Notes under the pieces: model-generated
Told to the model about the DNA's origin: nothing
Database searches by the model: none
The model's input: only the letters and a program-made list of their open reading frames with translations
Part shown: positions 27,601-39,502 of the stretch, piece by piece
How the letters are laid out: each line of letters opens with the position of its first letter
Position numbering within the stretch: the stretch's first letter is position 1
Program-made: the position numbers and the translations under genes
Assembly: GCA_026261815.1 (NCBI GenBank)
Contig: JAMPIT010000174.1
Span: 2,108,001 to 2,172,000 of the forward strand
Source of the DNA: Monarcha castaneiventris obscurior
Lineage: Eukaryota; Chordata; Aves; Passeriformes; Monarchidae
Direction of reading: 5' to 3'
Length of the DNA: 64,000 nucleotides

Positions 27601-28437
27601 TTTTCTTGTATGAGCCATTTCCACATGCTGTTTCACCTGAAGTATCACTAGACCTGAAAGCACTAAACCTTTTGGCATGTGTCATACATTTACAATAAAT
27701 TTGCAAAAGATGTGCCATTATCTGTGCATAGAGACAGAGAGACTCTTTTAAGAGAGTAGTAATATTTTCAACCCTGCAGATTCAGTCAAGAATTAACTTT
27801 ATGTACATGAGTGATGCTACTAACTGATCAACTCATGTTTATGATCAGATTTCTTTAGAATATTAATTTCTTTAAATATTAATTTTCCATAGCCCATCCT
27901 AATGGGAATTAAAAAAATTACCATAAGCTCGCAAAGAACTTGAATGCATACAGAAATTACTTTGGAATTAAAACAGACAGCAAGATTTGCATTTCTGTAT
28001 CTGTTCACACCCACAGAACTTAAAATAATTCTTCAAAGTCAGTAGCAGAATACCCAAACCAAGGAAAAAAATTGGTACCACCTTTGACATTGGTTGTCTT
28101 ATTTTTGGAAAGTCAGCACAGGACTGCTCATTCAACTCAGAGCAGTCTAGGACAGATGTAATACTTGGCTTAGGGAAAACAGCAAAAGTATGTGCCTCAA
28201 ACATTTATTATTGAATATACATGCAAAGGTAATGATGCAAGAAGCCACACATAATCTTTGTCAATTTATTTGTCTATTAGATGTAAAGGAGCTATATTCT
28301 ATGATTCTATACTGAATCTTTCTTTTCTCAAAGTAATGTCAAACTGCTTCCTATTCATTGTAAATCTCTGAAGGGCAAAGAAAAAGGAGAGACGGAAGCC
28401 TCCATTTACATATGTCGGCTTTGAACTGCGAGCTGTG

Positions 28438-28785
28438 GATCATAGAGTCAGAATTATTTGGGTTGGAAAGGAACTTAAACATCATCTTATTCCAACCTTC
28501 CAGTCATGAGCACGAACATCTTTCACTAGACCAGGTTGCTCAAACACCATCCAGCCTGGCCTTGAACACCAGCAGAGATGCAGAGCGCACAACTTCTCTG
28601 GGCAACCTGTTCCAGTGCCTCACCACCCTCACAGTGAAGAATTTAGTCCTGATATCTAATCTAAACCTCTCCTCTTTCAGCTGGAAGCCATTACTGTTTG
28701 TCCTATCACTACATGCCCTTGTAAAAAGTCCTTTTCCAGCTTTCTTGATGCCTCTTTAGATACTGGAAGACTATTATTTCCATCA
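28438..28785 (-). repeat. CR1 LINE 3' region, minus strand
   Basis: On the plus strand it begins with 'atcatagagtcagaattatt' then 'tgggttggaaaggaactta', the reverse complement of the typical CR1 3' end. It continues through words well known in antisense avian CR1: 'agaccaggttgctcaaacac', 'ccagcctggccttgaacacc', 'ctctgggcaacctgttccag', 'tgcctcaccaccctcacag', 'acatgcccttgtaaaaagtc' and 'agatactggaagac'. Only the 3' third or less of a CR1 is present. The plus-strand frame over this copy is an antisense artefact. The 5' edge of the element, near 28785, is approximate. Confidence 0.93.
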
Positions 28786-28924
28786 TAAGCTTTATGGATG
28801 CTTGTGGTAACTGAACAGAAGGAATAGGAAAGCTGGATGTGTTCTCCCTCTGTCTCAGTCCTTCCTACAACACTTACCAAATCACCTGACCAGAGTAATG
28901 AATTGGAGGGAGTGCACTCCTATC
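28786..28924. other. Spacer between two CR1 copies
   Basis: About 140 bp that I cannot place confidently in either flanking CR1 copy. It may be unique DNA or diverged CR1 sequence. Confidence 0.35.
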
Positions 28925-29757
28925 AGGATTGCAGATGGCAGTGAATCGAAGGGAGCTGCCTGAGGTCACGGCTGCCATCCAGAGGGGCCTTCTGGAGGAA
29001 TGGGCTCAGAGCAGCCTAATGAATTCAAGGACAAATGCAAATCCCTATACCTTTCTTTTTTTTTTTCTAGGAAGAGACCCTTGAAACGCTACAGACAAGG
29101 ATGGGGGACAGCTTTGTAGAAGAGCCCCTGGGGATCCTGGCAGACATCAAGTTGAGCAGCAGACAAGAGAATGCTCTGGCAGCAAAGGCAGCCAACAGCA
29201 TCCCAGACTTTTGTGACACAGCCTGTCAATTAGGGAAGTGATTATCTCCATGTGCACAGCACTTGCTGGGCTGTCTTAAGTACTGAGTACCTGCCTGGTT
29301 TGGGCCTTCCAAAAAGGAAGACACAAATAAACTGGACTGAGTTCAACACATATTATTGGCAGGGCAACATTTGCCTTGTCAGTAGAAGCTGAGGGAAGCT
29401 GAGCATATTCCTCCTGCAGTGGGGATGACTTCAGGAGGAGAAGGCAGCAGCCCTCAGCTGCCCACCTACAGGGAGGGCATCAAGACAGTGGAGGACAAGG
29501 GGCAGGACAAGAGATAACAGGCATTGTCTGAAATAACAAACATATGGCCAGATATAAGAAAAAACTGTATCATGATGAGGACATGTCCAAGGAGGATATA
29601 CAACTTCCATGGTTACTGATTTCCAAGGCCAAATTGACTAAACCCTGAGTAATCTGTATAGCCTTGCAGGTCATTCTGCTCTGAGCAGGAGGCTGAACAA
29701 GAGATGTCCTGATGTGCCTTTGACCAGACCTGTCCTATGAACAGCCTGATCCAACAG
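28925..29757 (+). repeat. CR1 LINE, end of ORF2 plus 3' region, plus strand
   Basis: Recognisable CR1 order on the plus strand is: 'ggctgccatccagaggggcc'; 'aatgaattcaaggacaaatg'; 'cccctggggatcctggcaga'; 'ggcagcaaaggcagccaaca'; 'gggaagtgattatctccatg'; 'aataaactggactgagttca'; 'cagccctcagctgcccacct' with 'acagggagggcatcaagac'; 'gacaagagataacaggcat'; and 'tctgctctgagcaggaggc'. These correspond to the C-terminal end of the reverse-transcriptase ORF followed by the 3' part of the element. Many small indels and stops make it non-functional. A T-rich interruption lies at 29053-29068. The terminal repeat tail is not clear, and both edges are approximate. Confidence 0.88.
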
Positions 29758-32700
29758 GGCTTACATGACTGAGAATGTTTTTCAGCAAGGAAAGGCTTGG
29801 TGGTCTTTGGGAGAAACTGGGGTGTATAGTTTTTGTTGTTTGTGGGTTTGGTTTTTGGGGTTTTTTGCACAAATCAAACATTTATGTCTCTTTTCTATGG
29901 AAAACAGAAGTTTGCTGAGATAGAGCAGAATACTGTGTCCCAGAGTTTTGGCCCTAGAATGGGGGTGACAGGTATTCACGCAAGTCCCTGAACCCCACAG
30001 CTGGAATGTGCTCCCAAGTCCAAAAGTTCACACACCGATATAGGAAATAGAAAGGTATGGAAAACATGTTTGTAAACTTGGCTGATGATCTTGGTGCAGT
30101 GTGGCACAGTAGCTGCAATTTGAACAACTTTCATGATTAGAAGAGAGACATGCAAGCTGCACATACTGGATTTAGGGAGTCCAGTCGCTATATCAAATTG
30201 CACACTTATCCACAACATAAACGTTTATTTTAATTGTGAGCCATAACTGAACTTCCAATGTATTCACTGAATGTATATTACTTTATTCTTAGTTGTAATA
30301 TCACGGAATTTTTAACAATTCCTTATCAGTCACATGATTTTGGCTTTAAAGAAGAAATTTTTTCCCTCTCTATCTTTCTCCTTGTGGGGCAGACAGTGGC
30401 AACAGGTATAAATCAGGCAAGTGACTGCTTTATCAACAAAATGCATTACAGTATAAATAACACTTAGTTTAGATGTTTGTTATAGGGAAATCTAACCCAG
30501 TCACCTATAATAGGTTATTTGTGTGCAACATGGGCACACAAGCTTAAAGTAAATGTGTTTACCAGTTTGATTACATTGGGATATATCACTTCTGCACAGG
30601 GAATCCATTAGCTCACAGAATTGGAAGGACATATTTACAATAAACAAAGATGCCAAATTGTTTATTAATTATATCGTATCTACCTGAAACAAATTTCTGG
30701 AAAGCTGGAAGTGAAGACTGCTTGGGTTTTTTTTGTTTGTTTTTTTGTGAGTGCAGCAGCACTGAATTACAAAGAGAAACTGACTTGCATGTATGGAGAA
30801 GGTAATCAGATGGGTGTATCCTCAAATGCCATCAGCATTGGGTTGTGCATCCTAAATGGGATGATTAAATGATGCCTGTAAGTAAATGAAGCAATATGTA
30901 ATTGGTTAGCAGAGACATTGTAATGACTGACCTAACAACACTGGTGTAGACATGAAGGTAAGTCAGAATGCATTTAGAGGTGGCATGCCACCTTATGCTA
31001 CTATTAACAGTCATTTACAAGCTTTATTAGACTTTTTTTCCAGAAGCTACTTTTGAGCTTAAACAAAAATTTGAGTCTGATGCAGAAATTTCTAGGCAAA
31101 TGTATCATCTATATTACAAAAGTGGTCATATTATTTAGTTAGAATGGTCCCTTCTGGCCTGAAAGTCCGCAACTTGACACATGCATTGTAATTAACATAA
31201 TGACTTGCTTGAGGTCTATATGGTAGTACAGAGCCAGGCTACGTGTAAGCATGCAGATAGGTGATGACTGTAATAGTGTGTTACCTTCACAAATTGCTGG
31301 GTCTGGACATCACTCTGTTGTGGCATAATAACAAAGGGCAATTTTTGAACTGTGAGGCAAGTGCTTCTAATCCACGCAGGTTCTTATCATTTGAACCTAA
31401 AGGTGTGGTGTTCATCCCCAACTTCTAATGAAATTGGGGGATGCAGATACTTAGCAGACATGAAAATAATGCTCATAAAAATTGGTAGGTATTTATTTCC
31501 AGAGATAAAGCTGAATGACAATCTCATAATTAAATTGAGAAGACTATCCAGTGTAGGTCTGGTTTACGGTACATATAAAATTTAATAGAACATTAAGCAA
31601 TGGACCTATTTTATTTAGTTCTGCTATTATCTTATGCAAAGAATTTGTGATTTTGAAGGCATTTATGGCTAAGCAAACAGAGCGTAGACAGCATGCAGAC
31701 TTTAGCTACTAGATTATTCTAATGGCCTCATGCACTGGGTTAAAAAGACAAGCTTATATTTCATTGCAGTTTGTTCACAGATAAGTTGATCAGATATACA
31801 TTTTCTTATTCTCAGATAGAAATACTCTGTATGGTCTTAATTACTGAAGTAAACTGTACTGAGAGCTAATCAGATGAGAGTAGTCTAGGCCAATGTAATG
31901 TTTCTTCCCCAGGCCTTTTAGAAAACATCTGATATCTTGTGAAATATTTAAACAGATTAATTAAATAAAGCACAAGTTTAAATGTGTTAAAATAGGAGCA
32001 TCCTTTCTTAAAGGAGTTGTTTGCAGTGGATGTTAGAATCATCATTGCCATTTTATTTTAATATTTGAAATACGCTTTTTGGAACATGATTTCACATTTT
32101 TTTACAGTTTAACAGTGTTAAAAATGTTGTTTGCCTCAGAACTTATCTGAATTAAACACGGCTCAAGAAGCAATGAACACATTTATTTATGCTAGTTTAC
32201 AGTGTTTTCACTGTACTGAAACTTATATAATCCAGATGGTTTTTACTGCTTGACTGTAATTTCTATTATTTATTGCAGTTAGTAACACACTTTCTTATCA
32301 TATCATCCTGTTCTTCAATTTGATCTGTGGATTGAAGTTTTCCCACTTGTAGAACAGGGTTGTACTTGCCTGATGCTTTTCAGGCAGTTGATGTGGGCGT
32401 GGGGGCAGAGGACAAGAAGAAAAAGGTTCTGACTGAGCAGAACATTTAAGTAGTCGCTTGAAGTTAATTCCCATTTTAAGTGGCTTATCCAGAAGTTATT
32501 AGCTTATGTATATGATTCAAGATAAGCTTTTACTTTTGTGATGAACTGAATCAGTGTTTTGAATACTTGGAGCTGAATTTGTCAATACACTGCATAGACA
32601 TAACAATGTATTTTTGCAAGATACACTTACTAAATGAGATTAGCTGAAATGTAAGCAAATGGTATTCTATATTGCCATGTCAAATATGAAAAGATAGAGC

Positions 32701-35700
32701 CATGAATAAGTCACAGAGCAATAGAGTGTTCCTGAAAAAGACTGAATTTTATAATGTGCTTCTTGAGCTCTCCATTTTGGAAAGCAGCTCAATTTCCGAT
32801 TAAAAAGTAGTTCATTTTCCCTGTAGAGAGAGTACCTGGTTGGGACCCAGGCAGGGACAACAGGTATCATCCCTGAAGAAAATAATTTTAAACATAATAT
32901 TACAATCTGATCTATAACTATGAAGTCCTTTTGGCATTAACATTTTGGGAACTGAAGGATAGTTTTGAAAGGCCATGATTAAGTAACAGTGATTAAAGTC
33001 TTATTTGTTTTTTAATTAGAAGCCATAATGCAAAACAAGGGGTAATTCTATCCTTTGGACTGGATTCCTACACTATTACAGATTCACGTGGTGTTGCTCT
33101 AATGAAATCAGAGGATTTATTCTTCATTTACACAATCAGGAAGAATTAAGTCCTGTGGTACCTTTGGCACCTTAAATTTAATATTTTCTCTTTACTTTTG
33201 AATGGTTAAATGTATTACCACTTCATTCTCTTTCCTCTTCAGCACATAATTCCTCTAAGCATAATAGAAATGTTCTTCCTTCAGGATTCCATCAGAAAGA
33301 GTCTCATAGCAGGAGACAGAGGAGTTTTGCAAGCATAGAGAATATGAATGAGTAAATAAACTTTTTATACTTTCAAGTAAGATTAAATGGGTACTCCATT
33401 GTTTCACAGGTTGCTAATATCATGCTACAGTCTTGATCACAAAGGCATGAGAAGCCCTTATCGATTTTTCCTGCAGGACTGTAATTACTGTTGGTCTGCT
33501 TTTTGTATCTTACAGGATGCTGCAGTAATGATTTCATTGCGAACAGCCCATTCATTTCTAATGACTTCTTAATTTGAAATTTGAACATTTTCCACTAAAT
33601 TTTTAATTTTTTTACATACTCATAGAATAACATGCAACATAAAGAAAATAGAATATATATTTCAACCCATTATTTTTCTGTTTTCATAACCTTGCTAAGT
33701 GGAAGCAATCACATAATATTTTCTTACCAAAAAAAATAGGTCAGTACTCACCTCTGCAAATCTGATACAATCTCATATTTATTTTAGACTGGATGGCTGA
33801 AAGTGACTTTACATGGGGTGCTAATCTTCTGCTACATAACAGTATGTGAAAATGTGCTCCAGACTGTGAACTTGTGTCTCCCTTAACAGATGTCCCACTG
33901 ACTTCTGTCACATTTAGTATCTCAAGGACATATTGTCATCTTTTCTCAGGGAAAATAATATCCTGCTCTGTGAGCTGTCCTCTTCATATCTGTAAAACTG
34001 CCATTGAATGAAGTAGTAGGTGAATATAGCAGTGAGAACCCTTGATGTCCAATGATCATAATTTATTTCTGAACTAAGAATTTTAAAAATAACATAAGAC
34101 ATCATTTTTTTACTAGGTGTTAGTGCATCCGTGTTCCAAACCAAATAGTAAGTGTTAGTATAACCATAGCAAAATGCTGATTGATAAGAGCTTCCACTGC
34201 ACAGGGTCTCTCATAACATATCTAAAACAAGAGAAGAAAAATTACAATTCCATAATGCAACTAATTCCTCATATCACAGACAATATCATGAATAGATTTA
34301 TCTGAACTTGGCTGCTTGACCCAAAGACTGAAGTTAAGATGATGAAAAGTAATGTTCACCCTGACTAGGAAAATCTAAGACTATACTTTGTCCTTTTTGT
34401 GCTGAGACTTGACTTTTCACTCCTGTTCCAATTTGTGTACACCAAGAGAAATTGATTAAATCAGAAGAAAAATTCTCAAGTTTCTTGATCACAGACAGAA
34501 GTATGTGGGGTATAATTTTTCACAGGATTTGTATAGCATAAATAGCTACTCCAAAGGTTATTTCAGAGCATTTTGGTCAGCCTTCTGGTCCAGTTAATGC
34601 GAGGAGAAGTCTATCTTCCCACAAGGTCATAGGTTACCTGCTAGCTAACTTAGGCCTCTAAGCCAAAGGCATAAAATTATACAAACATAAATATTGCCCC
34701 ATGCCACTTCAGCCACTTGCATGATCCATAAATTCTACTCTGAACATATGGGAACAGAATAGAAATTTGATGTAGTGTTAGCTACTGTCATAATATCTGC
34801 GCTGTTTTATTCATCACACGCCTGTTCTCTTCTTTCTAGCTTTGCCTAGTCAATTCTACTCCATTCTATTAGAATTATGTTTATTTTATGTAGTATACAT
34901 ATTAATATAATCAAAGCATAACATATACTTTTACATATAAATACTTAGAACCATATATTATATAGTTACTTATATTCTTATGTATTGCGATATATTCTGC
35001 ATACACACACACACGTCCCCCTAATATATATTTTGGGTTTGATGTTCCAGCCTTTGAGGACACATCTGTAGAATTAGATTTCTGTTTTCTAATTTCACCC
35101 CTCCTTCCAATGAGAAGTTATGTTACAGGAGAATGGAGAGGTAGAAAAAACAGTGTGACTTAGAAATGGAAAGCATCTTTTTCTGCTTATTATCACCTCA
35201 TATAACACAGAAAACTGTATTAACAGAAAATATATACTATATATTCCCTTAAAGGAGGTTAAGTCTTTGATGGATAAGGAAGAGAAACAGAAACAGTGGA
35301 AAAGAAATTATATCATATGTATGAAATTCACAACTCCTTTTAAACTGCGTGTATTAAGACCAGATGAGAAAGTAGAAGGCAGCATCCAATTGAGAAATGA
35401 ATCAAGGAACGGCAAAGTGAAATGACTATATTGCAATAAACAGAGAACAGAGGCAGGAAGTGAATGAAGCACCAGTGAAAATAATGCTAAGGTAAATAGA
35501 TGCCCCATTACTGAGGACTCTTACAGATGTAATCTCTCAAGATGACATTCTCCAGAGAAATCCTGCCTCCAGTAATAACAGCCTGGCAGCTCTTAGCAGA
35601 ACTGTTTGGATTAGAACCCCCTTCTCTGTCAAGGCCTTACAGTTTTCCCAGTTCTCCTTGTGCGGTAAATCAGTTGTGGAAATAGACAGACCTTTTATTT

Positions 35701-38700
35701 TCCCAAGAAAAAAAGTATTAAGGAGGTCTGTGTGTTCTGTGGCTGACATACACAAAAGGGGGACATATAAAAGTGTAAGGCAGGCATTGCTGTCAAATGT
35801 TCAAGCAGTAGAAGGGTACCTTATGCCAGTATAAGAGCAATAGGCCAGGCAAAGAAAATGGGAAAAGATATGCCAAATTACTGGTTGGCTAAAGAGACAG
35901 CTGTTAAATATCTGAGGGAGAGCAAAGGACCAAGAACGCTGCTTAGCACAGAGCACAGATGCTTTGTCTGAAATTTCTGAAGAATGTGTTAGCCTGAATG
36001 CTAATTGTGAACAAACTGTTTTACTGGAGTGGTCTTATATGTGGTTTGTAAACAAATATACTCCCCCGAAAAGTGAGTCTTGGCAACACAACAGGTGATA
36101 CACCAAGATATAAATTCTTGGCATGTTTGGTCCATCAGACTGTAAATGTTGAGAAAATGGATCTAGAGTATTCTTAACTGTAGACTGCCAAGCTGCCCCT
36201 CAAAGAACAACTCTTACAATACGCTTGAAAGAATCAAAAGAAAAAACTTGTTATCATTATAAATTAAGACTAGGTTGCACTAACATATCTTTTGAAATAT
36301 TTCTCTTTTGTTTCTTACATATGGCACAGACTTGAAAGCATGTCGTAATATTCAATTATTCCAGAGTTTTTAAAGGCAGGAATTGAAGGGTTGCAAAAAG
36401 AAATAAAGCATTTTTAAAGGAAGTAAACCTCAAATTCTGAGCAATACTACCTCCAACACAGATTTCATTTCTCCAGTTTCAGTTCTTCCTCAGGAAAATT
36501 ACCAGATAATTTCTTAGCTGTTTAATTAAGAAATGTAATAAAGAGGCAAATGACCCAGTATGCTTTATTAATTTAATAGTTATTTTTAAAATATTTATAT
36601 TTCCAAAGTTCTATGGTGCAAAAAGAGAAAAAGCATCAGGTCTGGGTTTTAGAAATTACATCTAGTGTGTCCTGACTTTAATTTATATTTTATAGGTCAA
36701 CCTCAAAGCTAAACTGTACTGACAACATTCTGCTTCAAGGAAATGTGGATTTTTTGCAAATAGTGTGACCTTCTTCAGTTCCAGACTCACAAACTGTGAT
36801 CTATCAACTGTAATGATCTCTGGAAAGCAGAAAGCTGTTGATACTGGCTTCTTGAAAATTTCATAGGGCCCCATGCTTTGCCTTGAGGTTAAGCCCTTGG
36901 GTGAGATACAATCACTCACAATCACTTCCTTTTCCTCCAACCTTCCTGGTCAAAGCCATGTTTCAGGGTGGTGTTAATCAATTTATGCATTGGATTGGCA
37001 AGCAACAGATCTATATTTTTAATGAGATTGAAAATGTATTCTGTTCTCAGACGTGAACTTTGAACTCTTGATATGAACTTCAATCCTACAAATACATCTG
37101 TGAATGGTCTTCATTCATGAGTGGTCCTATGGAACTGGACTGGGACCACTTGGATGAAACTAATCACATGCATAAGTGTTTTTAGAACTGAGCTAACGTA
37201 GCTATAGTTTCTAAGAGCAAGTACCTCTTGGTAGACCTTCCACATGCAAAAATAGGGATTTTAACATTCCCTTATAGTTTCAAGATATTAACAAGGCAAC
37301 TCAGAAAGACACTTACTCCAGTCACACACTGTATTTCAGCAGAACTTAACTCTGCATTGCAGTGCCTAGTGCTTCTGGGACTGCTTGCAAAATATTTACT
37401 TGGCTTATTACAGACGTAACGAGGGATACCCACAATGCTCTGAGCAGACTTGAACTCACATCGTGTATGTTCATGCAAACTAATACCTGTGTAACTGCTG
37501 ACAGTGCAATGCTACACCTGTTAATGAACCCTTCTGAGAGGCACGGCTTGAGACTGGTGCTGTTTGAATGTGGCTTTTAAACCAGGGCCAGCCTGATTGG
37601 AGACCAAGCACAAACACACATTATAGATACCTAAAGGCCCTAAAGGTACTATGGGGCATATCCAGGCATTTTGCCAACACTCTATACCAATGACAAGTGC
37701 AACAGACCACCAGGACTTCCCTTATCCTTCCAGACCTGCTGTGCCTCCTCCCCACCCCTCCCTAGTTCACTGATACTCTAGGTAGGAATGCAGAGGCAAA
37801 GATTCGAAAGATATACCTACAAAGGGAATTCCCCTTAACCAGGAAACTTTCTTTCAATATGCACCTCTCTATGATGGGTATTCCACAATGAAGGTTAAGC
37901 TGCAGTTTGACACATACTTCAGAGACTTGCTGAATTCAAGGTTTTTGTGGAGAAAAGGGAACTAAGATGTTCATACTATTCTTCTGCTTAATTAGAAAGG
38001 AAATTGTTGGCATGCATCAAGAAGTCAGTATATTAAGAATATTGCATACTGTTCCTGCTCCCATTCAATCAAAACTAAGTAAAACTCAGCTACCACTAAC
38101 CACCTAAATACTAAAAATTAGTATCTGAGCTCCTCACAGAAGTTCCCTTTTGCAGCCACAGGATACAAATAAGCTCCTGCATAGTGGAATGACTTTAATC
38201 TTAAAGTATGCAACTATGATATATGTACTGATTCTCCATTGAGAAGTCTCCACTCTGAAGTGTCAATATCATTAGACAGGCTAATATTGAGTTACATAGC
38301 TAGCTGTTAAAAACTGAATTACGGCAGACGCACTGGTGTCGGCTCCTACATAAAAAGTGTGAAAAGAAGGCAAAGGCTTCCAGTCTTGAGCCTCCTGGAA
38401 CAGGCCTTCTCAGCTGAGCTCTCTGCATGGTGTCAGCCCCATGACAACACAGTAAAAGTCAAGATGAGATCACAGTAAAGTTGCAAAGTCTGACACTGGA
38501 AACCTGCACAGTGGTATGTGTTTTAGTCTCTGCAAAGGAATGCAGGAGCCTGAATTTTTTCCTTGGTGTGCTGTTGACTCAGAAAAGTCTTGCATCAAAG
38601 TACTGAAGATGTGAAGAAAGTTTGGGCTTGAATTGGGATTCATCCTTCTCCATGTAGCTTTTTGCTGAACAGCTAAAGCTGTCTGCATTCCCATCAACCA

Positions 38701-39370
38701 TCTCAGATCTGTTCTCTACCTAAACATGAAACATTCAGCAGCTGCTGCCACTATTGATGACCTCTTTAAAATAATGCTAAGCAACAATATTAACATTATA
38801 ATATTCTATATATTTTCCTTTTCTAGGGCACTTTTTTGCCACATAAGACCAGGGGTTAGTATTATTTTCTTTACTATAAGGAAATGTGAAAAATTATTAT
38901 TTCATAATAAAATTTAACTATTTTCTTATAAACACACTTTTTTCTTTGTTTGTTTTAATGGTAACTTCCCATCTGCAAGTTATCAATCTCTGTGCTTTCC
39001 TTTTTTTTATTAATTTCATGGTTTATTTCACTTAACAACTATTTATCTTCTATTAACCACTACAGGCTGAGTCCTTGAAAGAATGAGGCATTTCAACAAC
39101 AATCTTGACCCCCTTGTGAAACAAGGTTTCAGTATGACACAAATCTTGGCCTCTTCATCAGCACTTGTAAAAGAGTTGACTCATACACCTGACTCTTCCC
39201 ATACCTGTTCCTCATAAGATCACAAGCTTCATTCTCCCAAATAAAGGTCAAGGCAAAACAAAACAAAACACAAGTCCTAACACTCCAGTAAAAAGACAGA
39301 CTGCAAAGAGCAGTGTGCAGCCTATTCTTTCTCTGCATTGCTCATGTACTCCATTTTCATTCAGTTTACT
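29758..39370. other. Non-coding unique sequence
   Basis: About 9.6 kb without a supportable gene. It holds G/T-rich low-complexity stretches at 29827-29870 and 30725-30747. A TA-rich stretch at 34880-35030 contains a short (AC)n run near 35005. A word at 31144-31160 resembles some CR1 ends but is too short to call. Confidence 0.5.
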
Positions 39371-39502
39371 TCACAGAATTACCGAATATTCTGAGTTCTG
39401 AAGGACCCACAAGTATCATCAAGTCCAACTCTTAAGTGAATGGCCCATACAGGGATCGAACCCACAATCTTGGCCCCCCTGTTCTAACCAGCTGAGCTAA
39501 TC
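39371..39502 (-). repeat. tRNA-derived SINE with CR1-like tail (TguSINE1-like)
   Basis: Read on the minus strand it starts 'ttagctcagctggttaga', which holds a good RNA polymerase III A box (TAGCTCAGCTGG). 'Gggttcgatccctg' follows and holds a B box (GGTTCGATCC), then 'tatgggcca', as in the 3' half of tRNA-Ile. After the tRNA part come 'ttcacttaagagttggactt' and 'gatgatacttgtgggtcct', ending 'cagaatattcggtaattctg'. This is a CR1-type 3' end that lets CR1 reverse transcriptase mobilise the SINE. The anticodon region is shortened and the first bases of the acceptor stem are lost or mutated, so this is not a tRNA gene. The structure matches zebra finch TguSINE1 as I recall it. Confidence 0.85.

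Larger units (their letters stand above)
20342..28437. other. Non-coding unique sequence
   Basis: About 8 kb with no supportable gene and no clear transposable element. It holds a 12-bp perfect hairpin at 20855-20887 and a short direct repeat at 24636-24676, listed separately. Two ATTCTATG-like words at 28295-28309 resemble a CR1 tail but lack the sequence that should precede it. Confidence 0.5.

Noticed and set aside
28291..28311. Two ATTCTATG-like units suggesting a plus-strand CR1 tail
   Set aside because: The preceding bases do not match a CR1 3' end, and two octamers can occur by chance in AT-rich DNA.
28412..28759. 115-codon plus-strand frame
   Set aside because: It is the antisense translation of a minus-strand CR1 copy, a common false gene in bird genomes.
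31138..31165. Word resembling 'tcccttctggcct' of some CR1 ends
   Set aside because: Only about 15 bp match and no tail follows.
39420..39500. Possible tRNA gene or tRNA pseudogene on the minus strand
   Set aside because: A and B boxes are present, but the anticodon arm is shortened and the 3' side continues into a CR1-like tail, so it is a SINE.
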